From Aquibacillus sediminis (GTDB lineage Bacteria > Bacillota > Bacilli > Bacillales > Amphibacillaceae): a DNA stretch of 64,000 bases. Below the pieces are notes generated by a model. It was given only the letters and a program-made list of their open reading frames with translations, did no database searches and was not told the origin of the DNA. This document shows positions 25,170 through 34,133 of this stretch, one piece after another. How positions within the stretch are numbered: position 1 is the first letter of the stretch; every line of letters begins with the position of its first letter. A program made the translations under genes and the position numbers. The stretch is from the NCBI RefSeq assembly GCF_005870085.1, contig NZ_SZNM01000020.1, positions 1 through 64,000 of the forward strand, in the 5' to 3' direction.

Positions 25170-26234
25170 TTAGTGACGTTTACTGAGCCATAATACGCCT
25201 GATTTGGCCAGCCGTGGTAATAAACCAGTGACTGGTTGTTTATACATATTTCCAAAACCATCGGACTTACCTAAGGAACCTAGTTGACCTTTTAACTTAA
25301 TGGCATGTGGTTTTTGTGGTTCTCTATCATATAGAATAGCTGATAAGACATCTCCGATTTGTTCGCCCTGTTTTCCCGCTAACTGTGCACTAGGGGAGTA
25401 GGTCGAAGATGCACAGTCTCCAACAACATACACATTTTGGTGGGAAGGAACTTGGCAATAGTCATTTAGAATAACTTTTCCTTGTTGATCTTTTTCGAAT
25501 GGTAAGTCATCAATTAGTCGGTTTGGACGTACACCTGCCGTCCATATTGTCACATCATTCACATAGCAAATCCCATTATTACATACCCCATCTTTTTCCA
25601 CGTATTCAACATTCGCACGGTGGATCACTTCTACATCGTTATTAGCAAACCATTCTTCTACGTATTGTTGTATTTTCTTATCAAATGCTCTTAATACAGA
25701 AGAACCTCGATCTAATAAGCGAATGTTTAAATCAGGTCTACTTTCTCTAATTTCTGATGCAACTTCAATCCCGCTTAAACCAGCACCAACAATTGTCACC
25801 TTACCATATGCTTTAAGCTCACTAACTGCCAATCCTGCATAACGAGCCTTCGAAATAGTTTGCACACTATGTGTGTATTCCATTGCCCCATCAATTCCAT
25901 GATAGTTATCTTCACAACCGAGACCAATTACAAGGTAGTCATATAGAATGGACTCGTTTCTGTCATGAAAATAGATTTCTTGTTTCTCTGTGTCAATTTT
26001 GTTTACTTCTCCAAAGATTGACATTACTTGGTCATGTACAGGAAAATCAACCCGTACCTCTCTGTCAGAAGATGTTCCTGCTGCAATCGTGTAAAATTCA
26101 GTTTTTAAGGAATGATAAGGATTTCTATCAATTAATGTAACTTGTATATCTGTTGAAATCCCTGTTTCAAGTAACTTTTGTAGTATTCTCATACCACCAT
26201 AACCGCCGCCAAGAATGACTAATCTTTTGATCAT
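25170..26234 (-). CDS. NADH dehydrogenase-like FAD oxidoreductase (YutJ-like)
   Basis: A 354-residue pyridine-nucleotide disulfide-reductase-fold protein related to type II NADH dehydrogenases. The FAD motif is VILGGGYGGM at the N-terminus, the NADH motif VGAGLSGIEVASEI near residue 150, and the second FAD contact VYVVGDCA near residue 280. It is shorter than true Ndh (about 400) and lacks the amphipathic C-terminal membrane anchor, like Bacillus YutJ. The electron acceptor is unknown. Start ATG 26234 was preferred to upstream starts, which would add a hydrophobic lead with no ribosome site. Confidence 0.8.
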   Translation of the reverse strand: MIKRLVILGGGYGGMRILQKLLETGISTDIQVTLIDRNPYHSLKTEFYTIAAGTSSDREVRVDFPVHDQVMSIFGEVNKIDTEKQEIYFHDRNESILYDYLVIGLGCEDNYHGIDGAMEYTHSVQTISKARYAGLAVSELKAYGKVTIVGAGLSGIEVASEIRESRPDLNIRLLDRGSSVLRAFDKKIQQYVEEWFANNDVEVIHRANVEYVEKDGVCNNGICYVNDVTIWTAGVRPNRLIDDLPFEKDQQGKVILNDYCQVPSHQNVYVVGDCASSTYSPSAQLAGKQGEQIGDVLSAILYDREPQKPHAIKLKGQLGSLGKSDGFGNMYKQPVTGLLPRLAKSGVLWLSKRH

Positions 26235-26489
26235 ATACACCCATCCTTTAAAAAGAGAATGAACTAATAAAATTAAGAAAGATGGCAAAAAAATCGCAAA
26301 ACCAGTAAGCGTTTTCCATCATTCTAAGCCTATCAAACTTGTCGAATAAAGGCTAGGAATTTGCTAGGCTTGAACTCCTTTTGTATACCTATGTAACTAG
26401 TAACCAGAAGATACTGTTAACTCCATATTAGTTTACTAAGATTGCATGAAGAAATAAAGAAAATAAAGCCAATTGCAAAAGATCATTCA

Positions 26490-26510
26490 CATATGACATT
26501 TGTCACATAT
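26490..26510 (+). promoter_or_regulatory. Putative DesR operator upstream of des
   Basis: TGACATTTGTCA (26494-26505) is a perfect dyad with flanking ATA...ATA, about 105 bp before des. A degenerate half TCACTGACAG follows. In Bacillus subtilis, phosphorylated DesR binds just upstream of the des promoter; this dyad is the best candidate here. The rest of 26235-26608 holds no gene that I can support. Confidence 0.45.
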
Positions 26511-26608
26511 AATCACTGACAGTTATGACTTACAAAGTCTGCTTATCTTTACTACTATAAAGGAATATAAAATCCCTAAATAAGCAAATTATGCTTAAGG
26601 AGGAACAT

Positions 26609-27664
26609 ATGAGTAAACAAAAACAAACACAATTGAGAAAAAGCATGAATCCTTTTGCCAAATCCGATAGGAAAGCAAGTGTGTATCAACTTATGAACAC
26701 GATACCACCATTTTTCTTATTGTGGTTTTTGGCTTATCAAAGTTTATCCATCTCACCAGTTATCACTGTAGGACTTTCCGTTATTGCTGCTGGATTTGTT
26801 GTTCGCATCTTTATTATTTTTCATGATTGTACCCATCAGTCCTTTTTTAAAAATAAAAAGGCTAATCGAGTACTGGGTACGATAACAGGGATCTTGACGC
26901 ATTTTGCATTTGAAAAATGGAAGAGAAGCCATTCGATTCACCATGCGACAAGTGGTAATTTAGATAAACGAGGTACAGGAGATATGTGGGTGATGACGAT
27001 TGATGAATATGTCCATGCGTCTTTTTGGACAAGGCTATGCTATAGATTGTATCGTAATCCATTCGTTATGTTTGGGTTAGGCCCCATTTATCTCTTTTTC
27101 ATCGATAACCGATTTAACCGCAAAGGTGCAAAACAAAAGGAACGATTGAATACGTATTTCATCAATCTATGCCTTGTTATGGTTTATACAACTTTAATTT
27201 GGGCAATAGGTTGGCAAGCAGTTTTAGTTATTCAAGGTCCAATTCTGTTTGTTTCAGGCGCACTTGGTATTTGGTTGTTTTATGTACAACATCAGTTTGA
27301 AGATAGCTATTTTGAAAATGACCAGGAGTGGGATTATGTGAAAGCGGCAGTAGATGGTAGCTCCTACTATAAACTTCCAAAATTACTCCAATGGATTACA
27401 GGCAATATTGGATTTCACCATGTGCATCACTTAAGTCCTAGAGTGCCGAATTATCACCTAGAAAAAGCCCATAATTCCACACCACCATTACAAAAGGCTA
27501 CTACCATTACCTTAGCATCAAGTTTAGAATCGATTCACTTTCGTTTATATGATGAGAAGAACAAAACATTTGTTAATTTTAAAGAAGCGCAAACGCTTAT
27601 TAGTAATATGAAGGAAGTAAATGCAGAGATTAAGACAAGAAGCCCAAAGCTCCAAGAGAAGTAG
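26609..27664 (+). CDS. des: Membrane fatty-acid desaturase Des
   Basis: A 351-residue integral membrane acyl-lipid desaturase that inserts a double bond into phospholipid acyl chains, restoring fluidity in the cold. The three histidine boxes are HDCTH (about residue 70), HSIHH (about residue 108) and HHVHH (about residue 275), with hydrophobic helix pairs between. ATG 26609 follows AAGGAGG by 5-6 bases. desK and desR follow, giving the same module as in Bacillus subtilis. A DesR-like dyad lies upstream. Confidence 0.93.
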   Translation: MSKQKQTQLRKSMNPFAKSDRKASVYQLMNTIPPFFLLWFLAYQSLSISPVITVGLSVIAAGFVVRIFIIFHDCTHQSFFKNKKANRVLGTITGILTHFAFEKWKRSHSIHHATSGNLDKRGTGDMWVMTIDEYVHASFWTRLCYRLYRNPFVMFGLGPIYLFFIDNRFNRKGAKQKERLNTYFINLCLVMVYTTLIWAIGWQAVLVIQGPILFVSGALGIWLFYVQHQFEDSYFENDQEWDYVKAAVDGSSYYKLPKLLQWITGNIGFHHVHHLSPRVPNYHLEKAHNSTPPLQKATTITLASSLESIHFRLYDEKNKTFVNFKEAQTLISNMKEVNAEIKTRSPKLQEK

Positions 27665-27779
27665 GGCACAGTGTACAGGTTATCCAAAATGAAATAGGGT
27701 AGCCTGTTTTTCTTTATTAGGTTGTATATAGTATAGTGAGGAGAAAGGGTTGATTAAAGATTAAATGAAGGAGAACATC

Positions 27780-28901
27780 ATGCGAAATTGGTTTCATATT
27801 TTTCCGAATCAAACGGGGATCAGTATTTATATTTGGATTATATTTTGCATTCTACCGTTTTATTTTATTTTTCGCTCGTCATCTAGTTTAGAAGTGGTAT
27901 ACGGTATCGTGATGACGATATTATTTTTTGCATCTTATCGCTTATCTTTCTTATCGAAGGGTTGGCCTGTTTATGTTTGGGTTACGGTTGATATTTGTAT
28001 TAATATCGTCATGACGTTGTTATATGGTTATGTTTACTTTTCACTCTTTCTGGCATTTTTTATTGGTAATATCCAACATAAGGCAGGATTTATTACGTTA
28101 TATGTTGTGCACCTCGTGACAACTGTTGGCGCAATTACGATTGGTTTTTTTATAAAAACAACCATGTTTTTAAACCAAATTCCTTTTATCATTATTTGCA
28201 TCTTGGGTGTCATTTTATTGCCATTTAGTATGTACAATCGCATTAAACGTGAGAAATTAGAAGGGCAGTTAAAAGATGCAAATGAAAAAATTTCACAATT
28301 ATTGGTTATTGAAGAACGACAACGCATTGCAAGGGATTTACATGATACACTAGGTCAAAAGTTATCATTGATTGGTTTGAAGAGTGACTTAGCCAATAAA
28401 TTAATTGATACGAAACCGAATGCCGTTAAAAATGAACTCAACGACATTCGCCAAACAGCTCGCACAGCGCTGAAAGAAGTGCGAGAAATGGTTGCAGATA
28501 TGAAAGGCATTCGGTTAGAAGACGAATTGGTTCATATTCAGCAAATATTAGATGTCGCACAAATTGAAAGTGATTTTATAGGAGCTCCGAAAGATATTAA
28601 AACGCCATTATTTGTGGAACATATAGTAAGTATGTGTCTAAAAGAAGCGGTTACGAACATTGTAAAACACAGTAATGCAACACACTGTCGAATTGTGCTT
28701 AAACAATGTCCAGATGAATTAGTGATACAAGTCGAGGATAATGGCATTGGTATAGGACAGGATAAGGAGTTTTCAGGTGGACATGGTATAACTGGAATGA
28801 GAGAACGGTTAGAGTTTGTTAATGGCAGCTTAGATATTGGTGCTTCAAATGGTACAACACTTACTATTCGAGTACCTAATGTAATTCAACAAGCGACATA
28901 A
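27780..28901 (+). CDS. desK: Membrane-fluidity sensor histidine kinase DesK
   Basis: A 373-residue sensor kinase. The N-terminal 150 residues hold 4-5 membrane helices that sense bilayer thickness. The HisKA_3 motif RQRIARDLHDTLGQKL has its phospho-histidine at residue 188, the same number as in Bacillus subtilis DesK as I recall. The HATPase domain has N in EAVTNIVKHSNA, and DNGIG and GHGITGMRER boxes. ATG 27780 follows AAGGAG by 6 bases; an upstream in-frame ATG overlaps that site. It phosphorylates DesR, encoded 13 bases downstream. Confidence 0.93.
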   Translation: MRNWFHIFPNQTGISIYIWIIFCILPFYFIFRSSSSLEVVYGIVMTILFFASYRLSFLSKGWPVYVWVTVDICINIVMTLLYGYVYFSLFLAFFIGNIQHKAGFITLYVVHLVTTVGAITIGFFIKTTMFLNQIPFIIICILGVILLPFSMYNRIKREKLEGQLKDANEKISQLLVIEERQRIARDLHDTLGQKLSLIGLKSDLANKLIDTKPNAVKNELNDIRQTARTALKEVREMVADMKGIRLEDELVHIQQILDVAQIESDFIGAPKDIKTPLFVEHIVSMCLKEAVTNIVKHSNATHCRIVLKQCPDELVIQVEDNGIGIGQDKEFSGGHGITGMRERLEFVNGSLDIGASNGTTLTIRVPNVIQQAT

Positions 28902-28914
28902 TGGGGGGATATGT

Positions 28915-29514
28915 TTGATACGTATTGTTATAGCGGAAGATCAGCGTATGCTACTTGGGGCATTAGGATCTTTGCTCGACTTAGAGGAGGATATGAAAGT
29001 TGTTGGGAAAGCTCGGAATGGTGAGGAAGCTGTTGAGCTTGTTCATAAACACGATCCAGATATTTGTATCATGGATATTGAAATGCCATTAATGAGTGGA
29101 CTTGATGCTGCAGAGCAACTAAAGGAGCACCCATGTAACGTTATTATCTTGACAACATTTGCGAGGTCAGGCTATTTTGAACGCGCACGAAATGCACAAG
29201 TAAGCGGCTATTTACTAAAAGATAGTCCAAGTGAGGATTTGGCTAACTCGATTCGTGTTATTATCGATGGGAGGAAGGTGTATTCGCCTGAATTGGTTGA
29301 TATTGCCTATAAAATGACAAACCCACTCACTGATAGAGAACAGCAAGTTATCAAGTTAATGTCAGAAGGAAAAACAACACAAGAAATAGCTGATCAGCTA
29401 TTGATCACCAACGGTACTGTACGTAATTATATTTCCACTATTTTAGACAAATTGGAAGTCGGTAACCGTATCGAAGCTATTTCAAAATTTAAAGAAAATG
29501 GATGGTTTAATTAA
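28915..29514 (+). CDS. desR: Response regulator DesR
   Basis: A 199-residue NarL/FixJ-type regulator. The receiver domain has the acidic pair ED near residue 8-9, phospho-acceptor D54 in CIMDIEMP, and the conserved T and K in ILTTFAR and LLKDSPSE. The C-terminal LuxR helix-turn-helix includes TDREQQVIKLMSEGKTTQEI. The start is TTG 28915, with GGGGG 6 bases upstream; the ATG four bases earlier is out of frame. Phosphorylated by DesK, it activates des. Confidence 0.93.
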   Translation: MIRIVIAEDQRMLLGALGSLLDLEEDMKVVGKARNGEEAVELVHKHDPDICIMDIEMPLMSGLDAAEQLKEHPCNVIILTTFARSGYFERARNAQVSGYLLKDSPSEDLANSIRVIIDGRKVYSPELVDIAYKMTNPLTDREQQVIKLMSEGKTTQEIADQLLITNGTVRNYISTILDKLEVGNRIEAISKFKENGWFN

Positions 29515-29609
29515 AAAGGAACTTTATTGGAATCCAAATTTCACATATGTTTGGGGAAAGGAATGGGTGGTTATTGTGTACACGCCATTCCTGTGAAAGT
29601 AATAAATGA

Positions 29610-30434
29610 TCAATTTCTTTTGTGCTTTGGAATAGCATCCTCCTTAAAGTTTTTCGCAAGGTGATTCAGTTGTTCCCTTAAATTGTCACCTTCCATTGGT
29701 AATCCATGACCAGCCAACGCAATTTCAGGCTCTAGAGCAGCAAGTTTCTTAACAGACTCTTCTGCACGAACCCAATCAGGTGTGAAATATGCTGGTGGAC
29801 CATGTACTTTTTGAATCGGAAGGAAAACGGCAATAGTCGATTCCACTTTTTCGGTTGCTATAGCATCTCCTGCAATTAAGGTGCGATCACTTTCTCGGAA
29901 TAAGGAAATATGTCCGGGAGTATGTCCAGGTGTATGAAGATATTTCCAATCCTTCAAATATGGTATCTCATTATTATCGGGTAATGGATGTACCAAGTCT
30001 TTTAAATTGTCAGATTCCTTAGGGAAAAATGTTGAAAGTAATGAATTCATCCCGCCACCAACAGTAGGATCAGTTGGAGGATACTCCTTCTTTTTGGTAA
30101 CGTAAGGGATTTCTTCATCATGAGTGTAAATGGGAATATCCCAATGGTTTGCTAAATCTTTAGCAGACCCAACATGATCGAAGTGGCCATGGGTTAAAAT
30201 GATTGCCTTGGGTGGCTTTGAGCCAAAACGTTTTTCTGCAGCTGCTATAATTCGTTTACTATAGTGTGCTACCCCGGTATCAATTAGTACCCAATTATCC
30301 GCTTCGCCAATCATGCAGACATTGGAAAAAAGTGTTCGATAGAAAGCAACATCTTCAAGCACCTCTTGTGTTTCTGCATGATCCATGTCCAAGCCATCTT
30401 GTTTATACTTTTCTAATTCTAACTCATTGTCCAT
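29610..30434 (-). CDS. MBL-fold metallo-hydrolase (paralogue of the 12577 gene)
   Basis: A 274-residue metallo-beta-lactamase-fold protein with HGHFDHVG, HTPGHTPGH, GDA and AGHGLPM ligands. It shares with the protein at 12577-13440 the unusual blocks DPTVGGGM and GPPAYFTPDW, so the two are paralogues separated by about 16 kb. Function unknown; a thioesterase or lactonase role is possible. ATG 30434 lies 11 bases from AGGAGG; the GTG at 30446 overlaps that site. Confidence 0.85.
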   Translation of the reverse strand: MDNELELEKYKQDGLDMDHAETQEVLEDVAFYRTLFSNVCMIGEADNWVLIDTGVAHYSKRIIAAAEKRFGSKPPKAIILTHGHFDHVGSAKDLANHWDIPIYTHDEEIPYVTKKKEYPPTDPTVGGGMNSLLSTFFPKESDNLKDLVHPLPDNNEIPYLKDWKYLHTPGHTPGHISLFRESDRTLIAGDAIATEKVESTIAVFLPIQKVHGPPAYFTPDWVRAEESVKKLAALEPEIALAGHGLPMEGDNLREQLNHLAKNFKEDAIPKHKRN

Positions 30435-30619
30435 TTTGATGAGCACCTCCTATGACGCTCTTAGTACCGGTGAGGGTCCAAATAATTATTAGTAGTATGA
30501 ATTAGTTTAATGATTAGGTGAAAACTTATTCATTATCGATATCTACTGAGTACTAAGCATAGTATTCTCATGGGGTTCCTTGTTATACTATTAGAAGTTT
30601 GAATAATGGGGGAATGGAA

Positions 30620-31744
30620 ATGCCTAATAAACATAGTTCACCGACTCTTACATCGCCAATCGATCCATGGGAAGCGTATATGGATGTTGAAGAGCACGGT
30701 GGGTTAACCTTATCAAATATTGAGTTCACTACGACAACACTTTGTAATATGCGTTGTGCACATTGTGCAGTCGGTTATACACTTCAAAATATTGATCCAG
30801 AAGCGCTTGAGATGGATTTGATCTTGCGCAGGCTAGATGAGATTCCAACACTACGTACGCTTAGTATTACTGGTGGAGAACCAATGATGTCAAAAAAATC
30901 AATTAGAAATGTAGTTTTACCATTACTTAAATATGCACATAGCCGAGGTGTGAAAACACAAATAAACTCTAACTTAACCCTTCCATTTGATCGCTATAAG
31001 GATATTATTCCATATTTAGATGTGTTACATATTTCTCATAACTGGGGAACAGTCGAAGAATTTGTTGAAACTGGATTTGCACGAATGGAACGTAAACCGT
31101 CTATTGAAAATCGTGTGAAATATTTTGAACGAATGGTTGAAAACTCTCGACGTCTTGCTGAACAAGGTGTAATGGTATCGGCAGAGACGATGTTAAACAA
31201 ACGGACATTCCCATATTTGGAGCAAATTCATGATCATGTTGTCGAAATGGGATGTACACGACACGAAATTCATCCAATGTATCCTGTTGATTTTGCTAGT
31301 AACTTAGAAACATTGTCATTGGATGATATCAAGGTAGCTATCAAGCGTTTGCTAGACCATCGAAATGAGGGTATATGGATGTTGTTTGGTACACTGCCAT
31401 TTTATCCGTGTAGTTCATCCAAAGCGGAATTAGATTTATTGAAGCGATTGTATCGTGAGGACAATGTGACAGTAAGAAATGACCCCGATGGTCGTTCTAG
31501 ATTGAATGTCAATGTATTTACGGGAGAGGTTATTGTTACAGATTTTGGTGATGAACCACCGTTAGGAAACATTCAAACAGATTCATTACCAGAAGCTTAT
31601 GAGCGTTGGATGGAAACGAAAACAGCTAAGCAATTAAATTGTCATTGTCCAGCTGTTAAGTGCCTAGGGCCAAATGTTTTAGTGAAAAACACGTATTATC
31701 AAGAGGTTGATTTTCAACAGAGGAAAGCGAATATTAACCTGTAA
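30620..31744 (+). CDS. yfkAB: Radical SAM/CxCxxxxC protein YfkAB
   Basis: A 374-residue radical S-adenosylmethionine enzyme. The [4Fe-4S] motif is CNMRCAHC (C-x3-C-x2-C) in the first fifth, followed by the SAM-binding ITGGEP. The C-terminus has CHCPAVKC (C-x-C-x4-C), which defines the YfkAB group. Its reaction has not been established to my knowledge. ATG 30620 is 6 bases after GGGGGA; earlier in-frame starts overlap that site. It stands alone, with a long repeat-rich gap after it. Confidence 0.9.
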   Translation: MPNKHSSPTLTSPIDPWEAYMDVEEHGGLTLSNIEFTTTTLCNMRCAHCAVGYTLQNIDPEALEMDLILRRLDEIPTLRTLSITGGEPMMSKKSIRNVVLPLLKYAHSRGVKTQINSNLTLPFDRYKDIIPYLDVLHISHNWGTVEEFVETGFARMERKPSIENRVKYFERMVENSRRLAEQGVMVSAETMLNKRTFPYLEQIHDHVVEMGCTRHEIHPMYPVDFASNLETLSLDDIKVAIKRLLDHRNEGIWMLFGTLPFYPCSSSKAELDLLKRLYREDNVTVRNDPDGRSRLNVNVFTGEVIVTDFGDEPPLGNIQTDSLPEAYERWMETKTAKQLNCHCPAVKCLGPNVLVKNTYYQEVDFQQRKANINL

Positions 31745-31901
31745 GTTCATGCCAGTGTCTTCGAAGAGAAGGTGCTGGTATTTTTGTTGCTTTGAAACAA
31801 ATTAACCATAGCCAGGTTTAAGCGGGATTTATCGTATAAATGAGCGATAAAAGGTCAGTCACGATTGATTCAACGCGCGCACCCCGATGTACTTTTTTTG
31901 A

Positions 31902-32057
31902 CTATCCACAGATTTGTTATCAGCTCTGAAGTCTATTTTAAAGGTTATCCCCTGTTAATTCATTTGTACACATACATTTTCAGTCATTTAGTGGATAACT
32001 ATAAGTATCCACAAGCTTTTTTGTAACAAGTAGTAATGCTTTATTATTTTATCCACA
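31902..32057 (+). promoter_or_regulatory. DnaA-box cluster
   Basis: Four good matches to TTATCCACA lie within 156 bp: CTATCCACA (31902-31910), AGTGGATAA (31990-31998, reverse), GTATCCACA (32005-32013), and a perfect TTATCCACA (32049-32057). A weak TTATCCCCT sits at 31945-31953. No dnaA or dnaN gene is near, so this is not the origin. Bacillus subtilis has similar intergenic DnaA-box clusters that titrate DnaA. It lies in the 748-bp gap after yfkAB. Confidence 0.6.
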
Positions 32058-32193
32058 GAATTTATAAACTTATGGAAAATGACGACGGTCACATCTTGTT
32101 CTATTCATATTGGCTATACTTAAAAAAGAAGTTATGTATAGGTTTTTACTAAAAGGGGCTCTTTTCTGTAAGATTGTTATTTTGTCATAATAA

Positions 32194-32404
32194 CTATAGG
32201 ATCCGACGTAGCTCAAAATCATTACTCATATTCACCGAAATTTTAAGTCAGATGTGTACAATTAACTAGTGCTCGTCTATATTTGAGGCGAAACTCCCTG
32301 CTAATTGCACGTTTCTTGAGTTTTCGTGTACATTAAGATCAAATTTTAAGCTAGATGTTCACGTTTCTTAAGTTTTCGTCTTGTTCTAAGTCGAGGTTTC
32401 GATC
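32194..32404 (+). repeat. R2 MITE-like element, copy 1
   Basis: It starts TCCGACGTAGCTCAAAATC and ends TTGTTCTAAGTCGAGGTTTC. It is an approximate reverse complement of 50676-50942 with about 50 bp missing inside. Shared blocks include ATGTGTACAATTAACTAGTG and CACGTTTCTTGAGTTTTC. No reading frame of note. Confidence 0.7.
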
Positions 32405-32492
32405 AACTGTGCAAAAAAGTATATAATTTATAAGAAAAGATCTTTCAAAAAAGAAGAACTCAACACTTTGAATAATATAGGAGGAATCTGGT

Positions 32493-32948
32493 TTGGATAA
32501 GAAGAAAGGAATTAAAAGACATGAAACTCTCTATCCTTTATCTCATCATCACCATGATGCACTGTTTTTGGCTCTAAAATTAAGAAGAGCTGGCACGGAG
32601 AAAAGTCAGCTATCTGTAGATGAATTAAAGAATGAAGTAAACCAGTTTTGGGAACCTGGTGGTCAGCAACATTTTCGTGAGGAAGAAGAAATTTTATTAC
32701 CTGCATATGCGGAATATGAATCAATTGATCAACCAGAAATAAAAGAGATGTTGTTGGAGCATGTTATGGTTCGATCACTGGTAAGAAAAATACAACAGGC
32801 TGATACCGGCCTAGAACCAATCATGAGGGAATTGGGTGAGTTACTGGAAGCGCATGTACGTAAAGAAGAACGCATTATTTTTCCTATGGTTGAGAAAGCT
32901 TTACCAGAACAAGTCTTAGTTGAGTTAGAACCTCATTGGCACCGTTAG
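32493..32948 (+). CDS. Hemerythrin HHE-domain protein
   Basis: A 151-residue four-helix-bundle protein. Iron-ligand candidates are the H of LSHHHHDAL, HFREEEEILLPAY, LLEHVMVRS and HVRKEERIIFP; this H/HxxxE/H/HxxxE spacing is that of hemerythrin-like domains. These bind a di-iron centre and may sense or handle oxygen, nitric oxide or iron. TTG start with GGAGG 8 bases upstream. Followed after 40 bases by a small basic protein, probably in the same transcript. Confidence 0.85.
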   Translation: MDKKKGIKRHETLYPLSHHHHDALFLALKLRRAGTEKSQLSVDELKNEVNQFWEPGGQQHFREEEEILLPAYAEYESIDQPEIKEMLLEHVMVRSLVRKIQQADTGLEPIMRELGELLEAHVRKEERIIFPMVEKALPEQVLVELEPHWHR

Positions 32949-32988
32949 TTAAGTGTGTTTCAACTTAAAAAGATAGGAGATGTGCTTT

Positions 32989-33192
32989 ATGAAGTTTGGC
33001 ATGCGAAAACCGAGCTTGAAAAAAAGAGTATCAGCAAGAACAAGTCTTAAACGACAAGTTGTGCATCGAGCAGGTTTGAAAGCACCAAAAGGCTATGGTT
33101 GGTTAAGAAGTCCAAAGAAATATGCTTATAATAAGGTATATCGTAAAACAAGTTTTGACATCTTTAAGTTGTTAAAAAAGCTGTTTAAATAA
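32989..33192 (+). CDS. Small highly basic protein of unknown function
   Basis: A 67-residue protein very rich in lysine and arginine (pattern KPSLKKRVSARTSLKRQVV at the N-terminus, then GYGWLRSPKKYAYNKVYRKT). I recall similar short proteins, with the G-W-x-x-x-P-K-K-A-Y-N-K-V-Y core, in Firmicutes mobile elements, but no function. The charge suggests nucleic-acid binding (inference). ATG 32989 is 8 bases after AGGAGA; the ATG at 32980 overlaps that site. Confidence 0.65.
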   Translation: MKFGMRKPSLKKRVSARTSLKRQVVHRAGLKAPKGYGWLRSPKKYAYNKVYRKTSFDIFKLLKKLFK

Positions 33193-33202
33193 TGAACGGA
33201 AC

Positions 33203-33574
33203 TTATTTTAATGTTTTAAACGATAAAATAAACCATGTAAAATAGGATGCAATCGTAAAAAGCAGTAATCTAAGAATAATGGGTTGAATAACAAAAATGA
33301 TGGTATACCCAATTGTAAGCCACAGTGTCGAGACACCAATAACCTTTGCTTTTAATGGGATTCCTTTACCAGCTCGGAAGTCTTCAATATATTTACCAAA
33401 CCATTTATTGGTAATCAGCCACTGATATAGGCGCTCGGAACTTCGGAAAAAACAAGCTGCAGCGAGTAGTAGCAGTGGTGTCGTCGGTAATAATGGTAAG
33501 AATATACCTAAAATGGCAAGACCTAATGATAAGCTACCAATGATGATTAAAAAGATTTTTTTTATATGCTTCAT
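33203..33574 (-). CDS. YbaN-family (DUF454) inner-membrane protein
   Basis: A 123-residue membrane protein with three or four helices. The family pattern is visible: GxxLPLLPTTPLLLLAAACFFRSS in the first third, then W-hydrophobic loops and a motif G..I....K. Function unknown. It is convergent with the small basic protein gene; only 10 bases separate their stops. Confidence 0.85.
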   Translation of the reverse strand: MKHIKKIFLIIIGSLSLGLAILGIFLPLLPTTPLLLLAAACFFRSSERLYQWLITNKWFGKYIEDFRAGKGIPLKAKVIGVSTLWLTIGYTIIFVIQPIILRLLLFTIASYFTWFILSFKTLK

Positions 33575-33594
33575 TTTATCGTCTACCTTTATTG

Positions 33595-33640
33595 TTACAA
33601 GATGTTGCTAATCCAAATTTAGCAACATCTTGTTTTATTT
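33595..33640 (+). terminator. Plus-strand terminator upstream of the DUF454 gene
   Basis: A 15-base perfect stem (33597-33611 with 33619-33633, ACAAGATGTTGCTAA) followed by TTTTATTTC on the plus strand. The nearest plus-strand genes are the hemerythrin and basic-protein genes, so their transcript would run antisense through the whole DUF454 gene before ending here. Confidence 0.7.
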
Positions 33641-33857
33641 CAAATATGCATCTTTCAATCCTTCGATTATATCATTTCATTTTTTAGTATATCATGAAAC
33701 GGTTATAATACTACTGTACAAATAGGATTGTACTTCGTAACAACCGTTCATGATGTGACAAAGTTCACGTTTTTTTGCAGGAGGAATTGCTAACGTATTT
33801 CAACTAACTTATAATATAACGTATGAATTGAATTGGGTCGAATGGAGGAATAATTTT

Positions 33858-34133
33858 ATGCTGGATGGACAAGGGCATAAATCGGGTCAAATACAAGAAA
33901 ATTCAGCTGATAATATAGAGATTTGGGAAGATTTTGTCCGTATCAAAGATTTAGTCGTCGCTTTAGTAATATGTAGTATTACGACACTTGGAGCTTATTT
34001 TATTGCTCCTAATGAGCCCCCAAAACCTTTGTTTTTTGGATTGGTTGGTGCTTTAGTTGGATTTGCAATTAGTAGTTTCGTTATACATCCAAAAAGGAAA
34101 TTAATTGTAAATGACGAAAAGGGTGAAAAATAA
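33858..34133 (+). CDS. Small two-helix membrane protein upstream of TctA-like transporter
   Basis: A 91-residue protein with an acidic N-terminal part and two hydrophobic segments (VALVICSITTLGAYFIA and LFFGLVGALVGFAISSFVI). It ends directly before the ATG of the TctA-like gene (TAA then ATG). It has the place of a TctB small subunit but half its size. ATG 33858 lies 10 bases after GGAGG. I do not recognise the family. Confidence 0.7.
   Translation: MLDGQGHKSGQIQENSADNIEIWEDFVRIKDLVVALVICSITTLGAYFIAPNEPPKPLFFGLVGALVGFAISSFVIHPKRKLIVNDEKGEK

Noticed and set aside
31902-32057. Possible replication origin
   Set aside because: DnaA boxes are present, but there is no dnaA, dnaN or other origin-linked gene in the window.
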